Part shown: in pieces, positions 43,379-50,872 of the stretch
How the letters are laid out: each line of letters opens with the position of its first letter
Numbering within the stretch: the first letter of the stretch is position 1
Assembly (NCBI RefSeq): GCF_027497175.1
Contig: NZ_CP114901.1
Coordinates: 6,262,001-6,326,000, forward strand
Direction of reading: 5' to 3'
Source of the DNA: Verrucosispora sp. WMMD573
GTDB lineage: Bacteria; Actinomycetota; Actinomycetes; Mycobacteriales; Micromonosporaceae
DNA length: 64,000 bases
Made by a program: the position numbers and the translations under genes
The notes under the pieces: model-generated
The model's input: the letters and a program-made list of their open reading frames with translations, nothing else
Told to the model about the DNA's origin: nothing
The model's database searches: none

Positions 43379-45397
43379 TCACAACCGCAGGGCAGCGACC
43401 GCGTCGTCGAGCGTGGCCGCTCGGGCCAGCGGCTGAACGGACGCGCCCTCGGCCAGCCAGAGCCGACAACCCGTCCGGTCGAACGACGCCACCACCGGCT
43501 GCCCGGCATAGTGCCGGCCGACCCGCCGCAGCGGAACGGTCGGGTCCGGCACCGGCGGTGATGGGGCCGCCTGCGGTGCGGGTACCGGCCGGTCCGGCTC
43601 CCGGGGCACGGCGGCGAGCAGGTGACTGTCGAGGTACTCGACGCACCGGGCCACGGCCAGCTCGACGCTGGCGCAGAACGGAAACTCCGCCCCCACCTCG
43701 GCGTCGCGCGCCAGCAGCCGGACATCCCACCGCTCGCCCTGGATCTTCGTCGGGTCGCCCGCGTCGAGCCGGTGGTCGCAGTAGGTGAGCACGGCGATCA
43801 GGTCGAGCGCGTGGGCGAGCCGCAGCAGGTCGGTAAGCGGCGGCACGTCCGGTGCGGCGGCCAGCACGAACAGCCGCGCCCCGGGCAGCCCGCCGCCGAT
43901 CCGCTCGACGTGCTGGCGGGCCGGCTCGACGGCGGGATCGAAGACTGTCACCGTGCCGTCGAGCAGGTCCTGGTCGATTGGCTGCCCCTCGTCGAGGCGG
44001 GTCAGGTCGGCCGGACGTACCCCGAAGGTGCCGGCGTGCCGGGCCACCCGCCAGCGCCCGCCCAGTTGGTGCACCGGCGTGCCGTTGGGCTGGTGGCCGA
44101 TCACCGGAGCCGGCTCCCCCGGCACCGGACGCCACGTCTCGTGGCTGACCCGCCTCAGGTCGGTCACGGTGACGGTCAGCGCCGCCGGGATCCGGCCGCC
44201 GTCGTGGCAGGTGAAGCAGGCCAGGCCCGACGGCGCGAAGCCGGCCCCGGAGCAGTGCGGACACTGCGGGTCCGGCCCGGACGCACCGATCCGGCAGTGG
44301 CAGCGGCGCAGCCGGGTGCCGGGCCGGCAGTCCGGGCAGGGCCGGTGCTCGATCGGCTCGCCCCACCAGGCCGGGTCGGGTGGCTCGGTGACCCGGCGCA
44401 CCGTCTCCCGCACGTATCTGACGATCTGGCCGGTGTCCCGCTCATGCAGCTTCTCGACGCTGCCCGCCGGGCAGAGCGGGGTGTGCCACCAGCGCCCGTC
44501 GCGCCAGATCGCCTGGGCCCCGGGTGCGTCCCCGACCAGGTCCGCGAGAATCTTCCGGGAGAGCCCTCCAAGGTCCACCGCCGGGGGTACGCCGGCAGCC
44601 GGCACCGGCAGCACCGTGTACGCGGGCGCATGCCGTCCCCGCTCGTCGAGCCCGTGCATGGCGCTGACCACTGTGGTGGCGGCGGCCACCGACGCCAGGT
44701 CGGCGGACCCGATGACCCGGTCCTCGTCCGGCACCGGCGAGCCGGGTAGCTCGTAGCGGATCTGCCAGGTCAACCAGTCGTGCCGGCGACGGGCGTCCAC
44801 CACGAGGTCGAGGTGCAGCAGGTCGGCCAGGCCGCAGAGTCGGGCTAGCTCACGCCCCGGATCAGGCGGTGGCGGCAGCTCGGTGCTGCGTCCCACGTAG
44901 ACCCGCCACGGGTCGAAGTCCTGCCCGACCAGGGCCGCCGCCTCCATCGCCAACCGCTGCCGTTCCGGCAGGTCGGGCCGCCACGTCTTCGGCAACCAAC
45001 CGAGCGTGTCGTCCAACTCCCGCCCACCCCAGCGCGGACGCAGCCCACGCACCCCGACCGGGCCGGCCAGCTCGGCGACGACCGGCCGGGCCCGCCGCAC
45101 CCGTTCGTCGTCGACCGGCGGCAGCGCCCCGCCGGGTACCAGTCGCCGCGACGCCGCCGCCCCGGTGTCCAGGTTGACCACTGTCACCACGAGCTGCGCC
45201 CGCCGCCGCCCACCCCGCCCGCACCTGTGGCACGCCTCCGCGACGCTGCCGTCACCGCCACAGACCTGGCAATCGGCGTACGCCTCGTCCCGATGCTCGC
45301 TCCCTTCCACCACGAGCCGGTCCCCGCCGTCCGTGCAGAAGCACCGCCGCACCAGGAAGCCCAGCCCCGAGCACTCGTCGCAGTCGACCACCGTCAT
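43379..45397 (-). CDS. Protein with two DnaJ-type zinc-finger blocks, unknown function
   Basis: This 672-residue protein has a cysteine block near the N-terminus (CDECSGLG at 6-13, then CFC, CQVCGGDG and CHRCGRGG) and a second near residue 370 (CPDC, CHC, CPHCSGAG, CFTCHDGG). The CxxCxGxG form is that of the DnaJ zinc finger, but there is no J domain. Each block is followed by a similar strand (AQLVVTVVNLDTG and AALTVTVTDLRR) and by a related Leu-rich region, so the protein is an internal duplication. The ATG overlaps the stop of the upstream 86-residue gene. Chaperone or RNA binding is possible. Confidence 0.78.
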   Translation of the reverse strand: MTVVDCDECSGLGFLVRRCFCTDGGDRLVVEGSEHRDEAYADCQVCGGDGSVAEACHRCGRGGRRRAQLVVTVVNLDTGAAASRRLVPGGALPPVDDERVRRARPVVAELAGPVGVRGLRPRWGGRELDDTLGWLPKTWRPDLPERQRLAMEAAALVGQDFDPWRVYVGRSTELPPPPDPGRELARLCGLADLLHLDLVVDARRRHDWLTWQIRYELPGSPVPDEDRVIGSADLASVAAATTVVSAMHGLDERGRHAPAYTVLPVPAAGVPPAVDLGGLSRKILADLVGDAPGAQAIWRDGRWWHTPLCPAGSVEKLHERDTGQIVRYVRETVRRVTEPPDPAWWGEPIEHRPCPDCRPGTRLRRCHCRIGASGPDPQCPHCSGAGFAPSGLACFTCHDGGRIPAALTVTVTDLRRVSHETWRPVPGEPAPVIGHQPNGTPVHQLGGRWRVARHAGTFGVRPADLTRLDEGQPIDQDLLDGTVTVFDPAVEPARQHVERIGGGLPGARLFVLAAAPDVPPLTDLLRLAHALDLIAVLTYCDHRLDAGDPTKIQGERWDVRLLARDAEVGAEFPFCASVELAVARCVEYLDSHLLAAVPREPDRPVPAPQAAPSPPVPDPTVPLRRVGRHYAGQPVVASFDRTGCRLWLAEGASVQPLARAATLDDAVAALRL

Positions 45398-45654
45398 CGG
45401 CGACCACCGCCCAACCGCCGGGCGCAGTCGCCGTCGTGGTCGGCCCGCAACAGGCACCGCCGGCCGGTCGACAGCAGCAGGTCACAGAAGACCCGATGGC
45501 GTACGCCCTGCTCGTCCTCGGCCGACACGGTGGTCTCTCCCGGGTCGGCCGGCGGCAGCACCGACGCCCACCGGGCCACCACCCGGGCCAGCCGCTGCGC
45601 CGCGAGCAGATCCGACGCGGCCACCGGCAGGTGTACCACCCACCGCCCGCTCAC
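45394..45654 (-). CDS. Small protein with C-terminal Cys/His motif
   Basis: This 86-residue protein has an N-terminal strand-helix (WVVHLPVAASDLLAAQRLAR) and ends with a Cys/His motif (VFCDLL, then RCLLRADHDGDCARRL) that could hold a zinc ion. It starts at an ATGA overlap with the DivIVA gene stop and ends at an ATGA overlap with the zinc-finger gene, so the three are one translation unit. No family is recognised. Confidence 0.72.
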   Translation of the reverse strand: MSGRWVVHLPVAASDLLAAQRLARVVARWASVLPPADPGETTVSAEDEQGVRHRVFCDLLLSTGRRCLLRADHDGDCARRLGGGRR

Positions 45655-46067
45655 CTGTGGCGTCCCTGGTTCGCCGGCCGCTGATGAGGGTCAGCCTGGC
45701 CCACGCTCGGCTGGTTGAGGCGAGCCTGCCGCGCCTGGGCCTGCTCGGACTGCCACCGCCGCAGCGCCTCCCGGACCCGCGCCGACTCCCGGTCGGCCGC
45801 CGCCACCTGCCGGTACGCGGCTTCCAGGTCACCGGCCACCCGGTCGAGGAACGCGACCACCTCCACCGGGTCGTAGCCCCGCCGCCCCAGCCGGAACCGC
45901 CGATCCCGCACCTGCCACGGCCGCAACGGCCGGTAGGTCGCCGCCCGGTAACAGGTGCCCGTTTCGTGCCGCTCGTCACGCTGGTTGCCGGGCCGCGCGG
46001 CATGGCTAGGTTCGGGCCGCCCGCGGTGCCCTGGGTCGTGCCGGCGACGCCGGAAGGGGATGCGCAT
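45651..46067 (-). CDS. DivIVA-domain protein
   Basis: This 138-residue protein has a basic N-terminal region (MRIPFRRRRHD) and a DivIVA-like motif (LRPWQVRDRRFRLGRRGYDPVEVVAFLDRVAGDL, about 48-80), followed by a coiled coil to about residue 115 and a Gln/Pro tail. DivIVA domains recognise curved membrane at poles and septa. It is the first gene of the operon that ends with the zinc-finger protein, which suggests the operon works at the cell pole or septum. Confidence 0.8.
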   Translation of the reverse strand: MRIPFRRRRHDPGHRGRPEPSHAARPGNQRDERHETGTCYRAATYRPLRPWQVRDRRFRLGRRGYDPVEVVAFLDRVAGDLEAAYRQVAAADRESARVREALRRWQSEQAQARQARLNQPSVGQADPHQRPANQGRHR

Positions 46068-46397
46068 GACAGACCTCGCTCTCGTTGGCGTAGGCGATGT
46101 GGAAGGCGGGCCCATCGGCCCGCCGCGCACCGACGGACCCGCCCGGCACCTGCCACCGCAGCCCTCATCGGCAGTACGGCAACAGGGCAGACATGGCCGC
46201 TGAGCAGCGGTTCCACAGTGGCCGTGGACAGAGTGAAGCACCGGGAGGACTCAATTGCAATGTCGCAATAGGGGCGTTCGGTGAGCGATCTCGCTATCGA
46301 AACTTACTTACAGTGTTGTGTCTATTGATTGTGAGACACTCGGTGGCTTCAATTGGGCGAAAGGATGTCGAACCATCCCAGCCACCGGAGGGCGACA
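46068..46397. other. Divergent control region with AT-rich island
   Basis: The 330 bases between the DivIVA operon and the XRE regulator include a clearly less GC-rich part (46250-46345). It contains a small inverted repeat, ATTGC-6-GCAAT at 46254-46269, and low-GC segments around 46300-46330 that may hold the promoter of the regulator. The shift in base composition fits an accessory region. Confidence 0.45.
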
Positions 46398-47303
46398 GTG
46401 TCACAGTCAGTGACAGGATCGACGATGCTGAGGCGTCAGATCGGCCGTAAATTTGAGTCGCTGCGCAAGGCAGCAGGGCTCACTATGGAGCAGGCCGCGG
46501 AGCGGCTGGACCGAGCACGCGCCACGCTGCATCGGATCGAGAACGGCGCCGAGCACGTTCGCTTCCGCCAGGCTGACGTGCAGCAGATGCTTGACCTCTA
46601 CGGCGCGTCCAGCGACGATCGGCAACTCCTGCTCGCTCTGACAGCGGCGACGCGGGAGAACAAGAACTGGTGGCATGACTACATCGGCGCGGGCCTACCA
46701 CGCTGGTTCCAGCTCTACATCGGTCTCGAAGCGGCGGCGTCCAGTATCCGCCAGTACGAGGCCGAACTGGTACCGGGCCTGCTTCAAACTCGCGCCTACG
46801 CCGAGCAGGTCTTCACGATGCCGGGCGGTGCGATCGACGCGGCGGACGACCAAGAGCAGCGTCGGGCTGTTCAGCTCCGCGTCGAAAGGCAGAGCCTCCT
46901 CACACGCTTCTCGCCTCCGCAACTCAGCGTGATAATCAACGAGGCTGTGTTGCGCCGCCCCGTGGGCAACGCGACGATCATGGCCGAGCAACTCCACCAG
47001 ATCGCCAAGGCTGCGGAGCTACCCAACGTGACCATCCAAGTTCTAGCTTTTTCTGCCGGACTACATGCGGGCGCGATGGCCGGAGCGTTCTCACTTCTGG
47101 AGTTCCCCAGAGACGGCCAGGACCGGGAGATCGAGCCACCCGTGGCGTATCTCGACGCCGCGACCGGAGCCATCTACCTCGACAAGCCTCACGAGACAGC
47201 GGCCTACAACATGATCTGGGCAGACATGACGAGTCGCGCCCTGAACGAGTCAAGATCCAAGGACCTGATCCAGCAGATCGCAGAGGAGTATTCCCGTGCT
47301 TGA
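46398..47303 (+). CDS. XRE-family regulator with DUF5753 domain
   Basis: This 301-residue protein has an N-terminal helix-turn-helix (LRRQIGRKFESLRKAAGLTMEQAAERL through RATLHRIENG) and a long C-terminal DUF5753 region (YIGLEAAASSIRQYEAELVPGLLQTRAYAEQV). Such proteins, with a small DUF397 partner, are abundant in Streptomyces and relatives (WhiJ/BldB-type systems). GGAGGG precedes the GTG at 46398; upstream starts are in frame but lack it. Its gene overlaps the DUF397 gene by eight bases. Confidence 0.88.
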   Translation: MSQSVTGSTMLRRQIGRKFESLRKAAGLTMEQAAERLDRARATLHRIENGAEHVRFRQADVQQMLDLYGASSDDRQLLLALTAATRENKNWWHDYIGAGLPRWFQLYIGLEAAASSIRQYEAELVPGLLQTRAYAEQVFTMPGGAIDAADDQEQRRAVQLRVERQSLLTRFSPPQLSVIINEAVLRRPVGNATIMAEQLHQIAKAAELPNVTIQVLAFSAGLHAGAMAGAFSLLEFPRDGQDREIEPPVAYLDAATGAIYLDKPHETAAYNMIWADMTSRALNESRSKDLIQQIAEEYSRA

Positions 47304-47496
47304 CCAGACCGGTGCCGTCTGGCGCAAGTCCAGCCGCAGCAACAACGGCGGAAACTGCGTCGAGGTCGCCGACAACCTCGCAGGATCAGTCGGCTTGCGA
47401 GACAGCAAGAATCCCAGCGGGCCGGTTCTGTCGGTCAACGCTAGGGCTTGGAGCGCCTTCGTGACGGGCGTCAAGCAGGGCGCGTTCAGCAACTGA
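47296..47496 (+). CDS. DUF397 protein
   Basis: This 66-residue protein has the family pattern VWRKSSRSNNGGNCVEVADN, then VGLRDSKNPSGPVLSV and WSAFVTGVKQGAF. DUF397 proteins act with the neighbouring XRE regulator, probably in development or antibiotic control. The gene starts inside the last codons of the regulator. Confidence 0.88.
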   Translation: MLDQTGAVWRKSSRSNNGGNCVEVADNLAGSVGLRDSKNPSGPVLSVNARAWSAFVTGVKQGAFSN

Positions 47497-47678
47497 CATC
47501 GACACTGCGGTTGGGGTCGTCCAGACTCAGGGTCTCGCTCGCCGTTGCGCGGCCAGCAGCCGACCGGTCGTGCGTGGGGCTGCCGACTCTGCTCCATCTC
47601 GGATAGTGTTCGTCCCGCCACGGATTCATGAACATCGGCCGGTGTTCGTCGGCACCGGCAGCGGTCGGGGAGGACGCT

Positions 47679-47942
47679 ATGGCCAGCATTGAGCAAGTGA
47701 AGGCCGCGCTCGCCCAGGCAGCCGAGCAGAGCAATGCCACCACCCACCAGATCCGGGCGGCCATCGACGGCACCGAGCAGGTACTCGCCCGGCTGCGGGC
47801 GGTCGCCGCCGGCACCGGACATCCGTCGATCGCCGAGGCCATCGCCCGCGCCGAGCAGAGCAAGCAACGGCTGATCGAGGCAGCGACGACGCTTCAAGGC
47901 AGCACCCAGGCCGCCCGGCAGTACATCAACGTCCTGGGCTGA
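47679..47942 (+). CDS. Small helical protein of the unknown cassette, gene 1
   Basis: This 87-residue Ala/Gln-rich protein (MASIEQVKAALAQAAEQSNATTHQI) is predicted almost fully alpha-helical, with helices broken near AGTGHPS. GGGAGGA precedes the ATG. Size and helix-turn-helix hairpin shape resemble WXG100-type small proteins, but no WXG motif is present. It starts the five-gene unit and lies 182 bases after the DUF397 gene. Confidence 0.72.
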   Translation: MASIEQVKAALAQAAEQSNATTHQIRAAIDGTEQVLARLRAVAAGTGHPSIAEAIARAEQSKQRLIEAATTLQGSTQAARQYINVLG

Positions 47943-47944
47943 CC

Positions 47945-48205
47945 GTGAGCATCGGCGACGTCAAGGCGACCCTGCGGGACGGTACCCGGTCGCTTGACCA
48001 GGCGAAGGCGACGGTCGAGCGCATCGCAACCACCCTGGCCGAGGCACAGAGCCTCACCCTGGCCACCCTGCACGACAGCCAACACTCGGAGGCCGAGGAG
48101 GCGCGCCGCGCGCTGGCCGCCGCAACACGCGAAGTGGAGCTGACGCTGCGGAACATCGGCGTCGCGAAGAAGCGCGCCATCGCGTTCATGGATGCCCTCG
48201 GATGA
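47945..48205 (+). CDS. Small helical protein of the unknown cassette, gene 2
   Basis: This 86-residue helical protein (MSIGDVKATLRDGTRSLDQAKATVERI) has the same length and general layout as the gene before it and may be a distant copy. It begins two bases after that gene's stop and overlaps the next gene as ATGA. It has no cysteines, signal or membrane segment. Confidence 0.72.
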   Translation: MSIGDVKATLRDGTRSLDQAKATVERIATTLAEAQSLTLATLHDSQHSEAEEARRALAAATREVELTLRNIGVAKKRAIAFMDALG

Positions 48206-48858
48206 GCAGCCTTGTCGCCGAGGTAGTAGCCCAGCTCGCCACGGCGATCCGGCAGCTCGACACGCTCGCTGTGACGGCCGCGCACGCTCAGGAAGAGATC
48301 GACCAGGGCCACAGCCGATACGTGGAGGCAAGCCAGGGCACGGAACAGCCGGATTCCCGAGCGGCGGTGACGCACTGTCGTACGGCCGCCGACAGGGCAG
48401 GTCGGCTCGGCCGGCTGACCAGCAATGCCGCCGGGCATCTGGCTACCTATGCGAACGTGATCGCGCCTGGCTCCGTCCCCGTCCGTGCGGACGCTGGCGA
48501 CGCATCGCCGTCCGGCGAGCGCTTGGTCGGCGAGTCGGAGGGGCGAGGCAGTCGCGCCGAAGCTTTCCTCCGACGTCATGTCAAGAAGGCCGACGAGACG
48601 GAAGGCAACCTCCAGAACGCCGAGCAGGCCGCGACGACGGCGTTCCGTGAATTTGTCCGGGATGTCAAAGGAGGTCCGGGCGGCACATCGACTTCCACCA
48701 CTCAGCCGAAGCCCGCCGCGCCCGCGGATCGCCCGCAGTTGGAGCACCCGGTCACCTCAGTCATCATGGCAGCCGGCGCGGTGGTCGTCGGGGTCAAGGG
48801 CTTGTGGAACATGACCAAGAAGCATCGGGAGAGGAAGCGTCGTGACGATCAGTCCTGA
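48202..48858 (+). CDS. Helical protein with C-terminal membrane segment, gene 3
   Basis: This 218-residue protein starts with long helices (MSSLVAEVVAQLATAIRQLD), has a low-complexity middle (GGPGGTSTSTTQPKPAAP) and ends with a short hydrophobic segment (SVIMAAGAVVVGVKGLW) and a basic tail (KKHRERKRRDD). It may be anchored in the membrane at its C-terminus. It overlaps genes 2 and 4, so translation is coupled. The function is unknown. Confidence 0.72.
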   Translation: MSSLVAEVVAQLATAIRQLDTLAVTAAHAQEEIDQGHSRYVEASQGTEQPDSRAAVTHCRTAADRAGRLGRLTSNAAGHLATYANVIAPGSVPVRADAGDASPSGERLVGESEGRGSRAEAFLRRHVKKADETEGNLQNAEQAATTAFREFVRDVKGGPGGTSTSTTQPKPAAPADRPQLEHPVTSVIMAAGAVVVGVKGLWNMTKKHRERKRRDDQS

Positions 48859-49267
48859 GATGATCGCCTATATCCGCACCATGGTGAAGGGCGAGCACGC
48901 CGAGAACGACCGCATCGAGGCCCGGCTCGATGCCCAGGGCTGGGACGGCTTCGGCACGCTGCTCGGTGCTGTCTTCTACTTCGCCGTGAACCGCCGCTTC
49001 CCCAATGGGGCGAGCCCGGACGAGGTGATCCGGTTCGTCAGTGAGATGCGGAGCACGACGACCGGCGGACCCAGTACCGACGCGATGAGCGCGGAGAAGC
49101 TGATCAGCGCCGCTCTCGACCCGAGCATTGACACTGATATCGACCCGACTATTGCCGGCCGCATCCAGGGCTTGACCATCCTGCACACCCTGGGCGCTGG
49201 CACCGTCTCCGACGATGAGTTAGACCAACTTTTGGCCGAGGCAGCAGCTCTCGCCAGCCGGGTCTAG
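48842..49267 (+). CDS. Unknown protein, gene 4 of the cassette, paralogue of gene 5
   Basis: This 141-residue protein contains a conserved core, FYFAVNRRFPNGASPDEVIRFV, that is also found in gene 5 (AIAVNRRFGPSASPADVAQFV). The C-terminal halves also align (IQGLTILHTL against AELIVLTHFLQ, then DELDQLLAEA against EQLDAFVAEA). The start overlaps the end of gene 3 by 17 bases. It is soluble and helical. I do not know the family's function. Confidence 0.74.
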   Translation: MTISPEMIAYIRTMVKGEHAENDRIEARLDAQGWDGFGTLLGAVFYFAVNRRFPNGASPDEVIRFVSEMRSTTTGGPSTDAMSAEKLISAALDPSIDTDIDPTIAGRIQGLTILHTLGAGTVSDDELDQLLAEAAALASRV

Positions 49268-49323
49268 CATCCGGGCCCGGATACAGCGATCTGACCGCCC
49301 AGCCGGGATCAGGAGACGTGGTC

Positions 49324-49746
49324 GTGACGAAGCTGGGTGAGTTGATCCAGGCAATGGCCCGCAGTGACTGGGACACGACCGACTCCCTCATTGCGGATCT
49401 TGACCGCGCCAAGTGGGCTGGTGGTCTCCAGGTGATCGGTGCCGCCTTCGCGATCGCTGTCAACCGACGCTTCGGACCGAGCGCTTCCCCCGCCGACGTC
49501 GCTCAGTTCGTGGCCGCCGCCCGGGCCAGCTACGAGGAGGGGGACAGCCTTCCCGCGCTTGAAATGGAGGGGCTGATCCGTGCCGCCCTCGGCGAAGCCG
49601 AGCTAGCCGACAACATCGCGCCGGACGTGGCGCTCGGTGCGGAGCTGATCGTCCTGACCCACTTCCTTCAAGAAGCCAACCTGACGCAGGAGCAACTCGA
49701 CGCCTTCGTGGCCGAGGCGGAACAAACCGCTACGGAGTACATGTAG
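49324..49746 (+). CDS. Unknown protein, gene 5 of the cassette, paralogue of gene 4
   Basis: This 140-residue protein is similar to gene 4 over most of its length, with the shared NRRF-x2-SASP/GASP core and the acidic C-terminal helix. The GTG at 49324 is seven bases after AGGAGA; the GTG six bases earlier is too near. It ends seven bases before the next gene. Confidence 0.74.
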   Translation: MTKLGELIQAMARSDWDTTDSLIADLDRAKWAGGLQVIGAAFAIAVNRRFGPSASPADVAQFVAAARASYEEGDSLPALEMEGLIRAALGEAELADNIAPDVALGAELIVLTHFLQEANLTQEQLDAFVAEAEQTATEYM

Positions 49747-49752
49747 ATCCGG

Positions 49753-50079
49753 ATGCGGGTCTCCGCACTCGGGCCGTACAACGAGCATTTGACCCGCGAC
49801 GTCGGTGCCCTCCATCTGGCGTTGCTCGTGCTCAGCGTGATGGCCTGGCGGCGACCGACGCCGTCCGCGCTGCGGATGGCCGGCGGTGCCTGGCTGATCT
49901 TCACCGCGGTGCACTTTCTCTGGCACTCCCTGCACTTGCAGGTCCACCCACCAGCGGACCAGATCGGCAACGTGATCGCACTCGGCGGCAACCTGGCGCT
50001 GGCCATCCTGCTGCTGCTACCGGACCGCCCGGTCGCGGCGCAACAGCACGTCACCGTCTCGCCAGAGCAGCCGTCCTGA
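49753..50079 (+). CDS. Shortened integral membrane protein
   Basis: This 108-residue protein has about three membrane helices. It begins MRVSALGPYNEHLTRDVGALHLALLVL, a motif that in related actinobacterial proteins I recall as sitting after a first helix and a F-x2-FPG region. That first third is missing, so this copy looks truncated at its 5' end. No matching frame is seen upstream, where the gene 5 stop lies only seven bases away. Confidence 0.65.
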   Translation: MRVSALGPYNEHLTRDVGALHLALLVLSVMAWRRPTPSALRMAGGAWLIFTAVHFLWHSLHLQVHPPADQIGNVIALGGNLALAILLLLPDRPVAAQQHVTVSPEQPS

Positions 50080-50123
50080 CGCCCCGCGTGGTGGCGTTGA
50101 CGGTAGGGCGGGACGACAGCAGG

Positions 50124-50849
50124 ATGGCGCGGGTGGAATCGAAGGAGTTGAAGGAACGGGCGCAGGCACTGCGGGCCGCCGGTAAGACGCCCAAGCAGAT
50201 CGCCCGCGATCTCGGGGTCACCCGTGCGGTGGTCACCCGGCTGGTGCGGGGCGTCGATGTCGTACGGCCGGGGCGGGTGCATCCGGCGGAGCTGCCGCTG
50301 CTTGGCTGCTGGGTCAGCCGGCAGTGGAGCAACGGCCTCCGCGTGGCCGACCGACCGGCGGACTGGGTCGACGACGCCGAGCTGCCGCCGATGGCGATGG
50401 GTGCCGGTCTGGTCAGCGTGGCGGTCGCCCGGGCGGATGGCGACGCGGTGAGCACCTGCGGCTTCCTGGTCGACACCTACTGTCTCGGCGTGAAGAATGC
50501 CCTGCCACCGGTCACCTCCGATCCCGACGAGGTGCCGTATTTTGTGGCCGAGTTCTTCTCTGCCTACGACACGCCGCCGCTCCAGGCTCCCATCGAGCTC
50601 GCCCGGCACCTGATCTTCGGCGCTGTCGACTACGCCCGCGACCTCGGCTTCGACCCGCATCGTGACTTCTACAGCGCCGCACCGCATCTTGGCACCTGGG
50701 AGCCGCCGAGCCGGATCACCTTCGGCCTCGACGGCAAACCCTTCTTCCACCAAGGCCCGCACGACAACCCAGAGCGGATCATGCGTACCCTCGACCGGAC
50801 GGTCGGCCGCGACAACTACCACTTCACCGTCGTCCCGACTCTGCTCTGA
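50124..50849 (+). CDS. Helix-turn-helix protein, unknown function
   Basis: This 241-residue protein has an N-terminal helix-turn-helix (LKERAQALRAAGKTPKQIARDLGVTRAVVTRLVR) and a C-terminal domain with TYCLGVKNALPP and ARHLIFGAVDYARDLGFDPH. The latter pattern occurs in a family of uncharacterised actinobacterial proteins. The ATG at 50124 begins right at the HTH region. It could be a regulator with a bound-metal or ligand domain. Confidence 0.72.
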   Translation: MARVESKELKERAQALRAAGKTPKQIARDLGVTRAVVTRLVRGVDVVRPGRVHPAELPLLGCWVSRQWSNGLRVADRPADWVDDAELPPMAMGAGLVSVAVARADGDAVSTCGFLVDTYCLGVKNALPPVTSDPDEVPYFVAEFFSAYDTPPLQAPIELARHLIFGAVDYARDLGFDPHRDFYSAAPHLGTWEPPSRITFGLDGKPFFHQGPHDNPERIMRTLDRTVGRDNYHFTVVPTLL

Positions 50850-50872
50850 CGACAACCTGGGGAGGAACGTTG

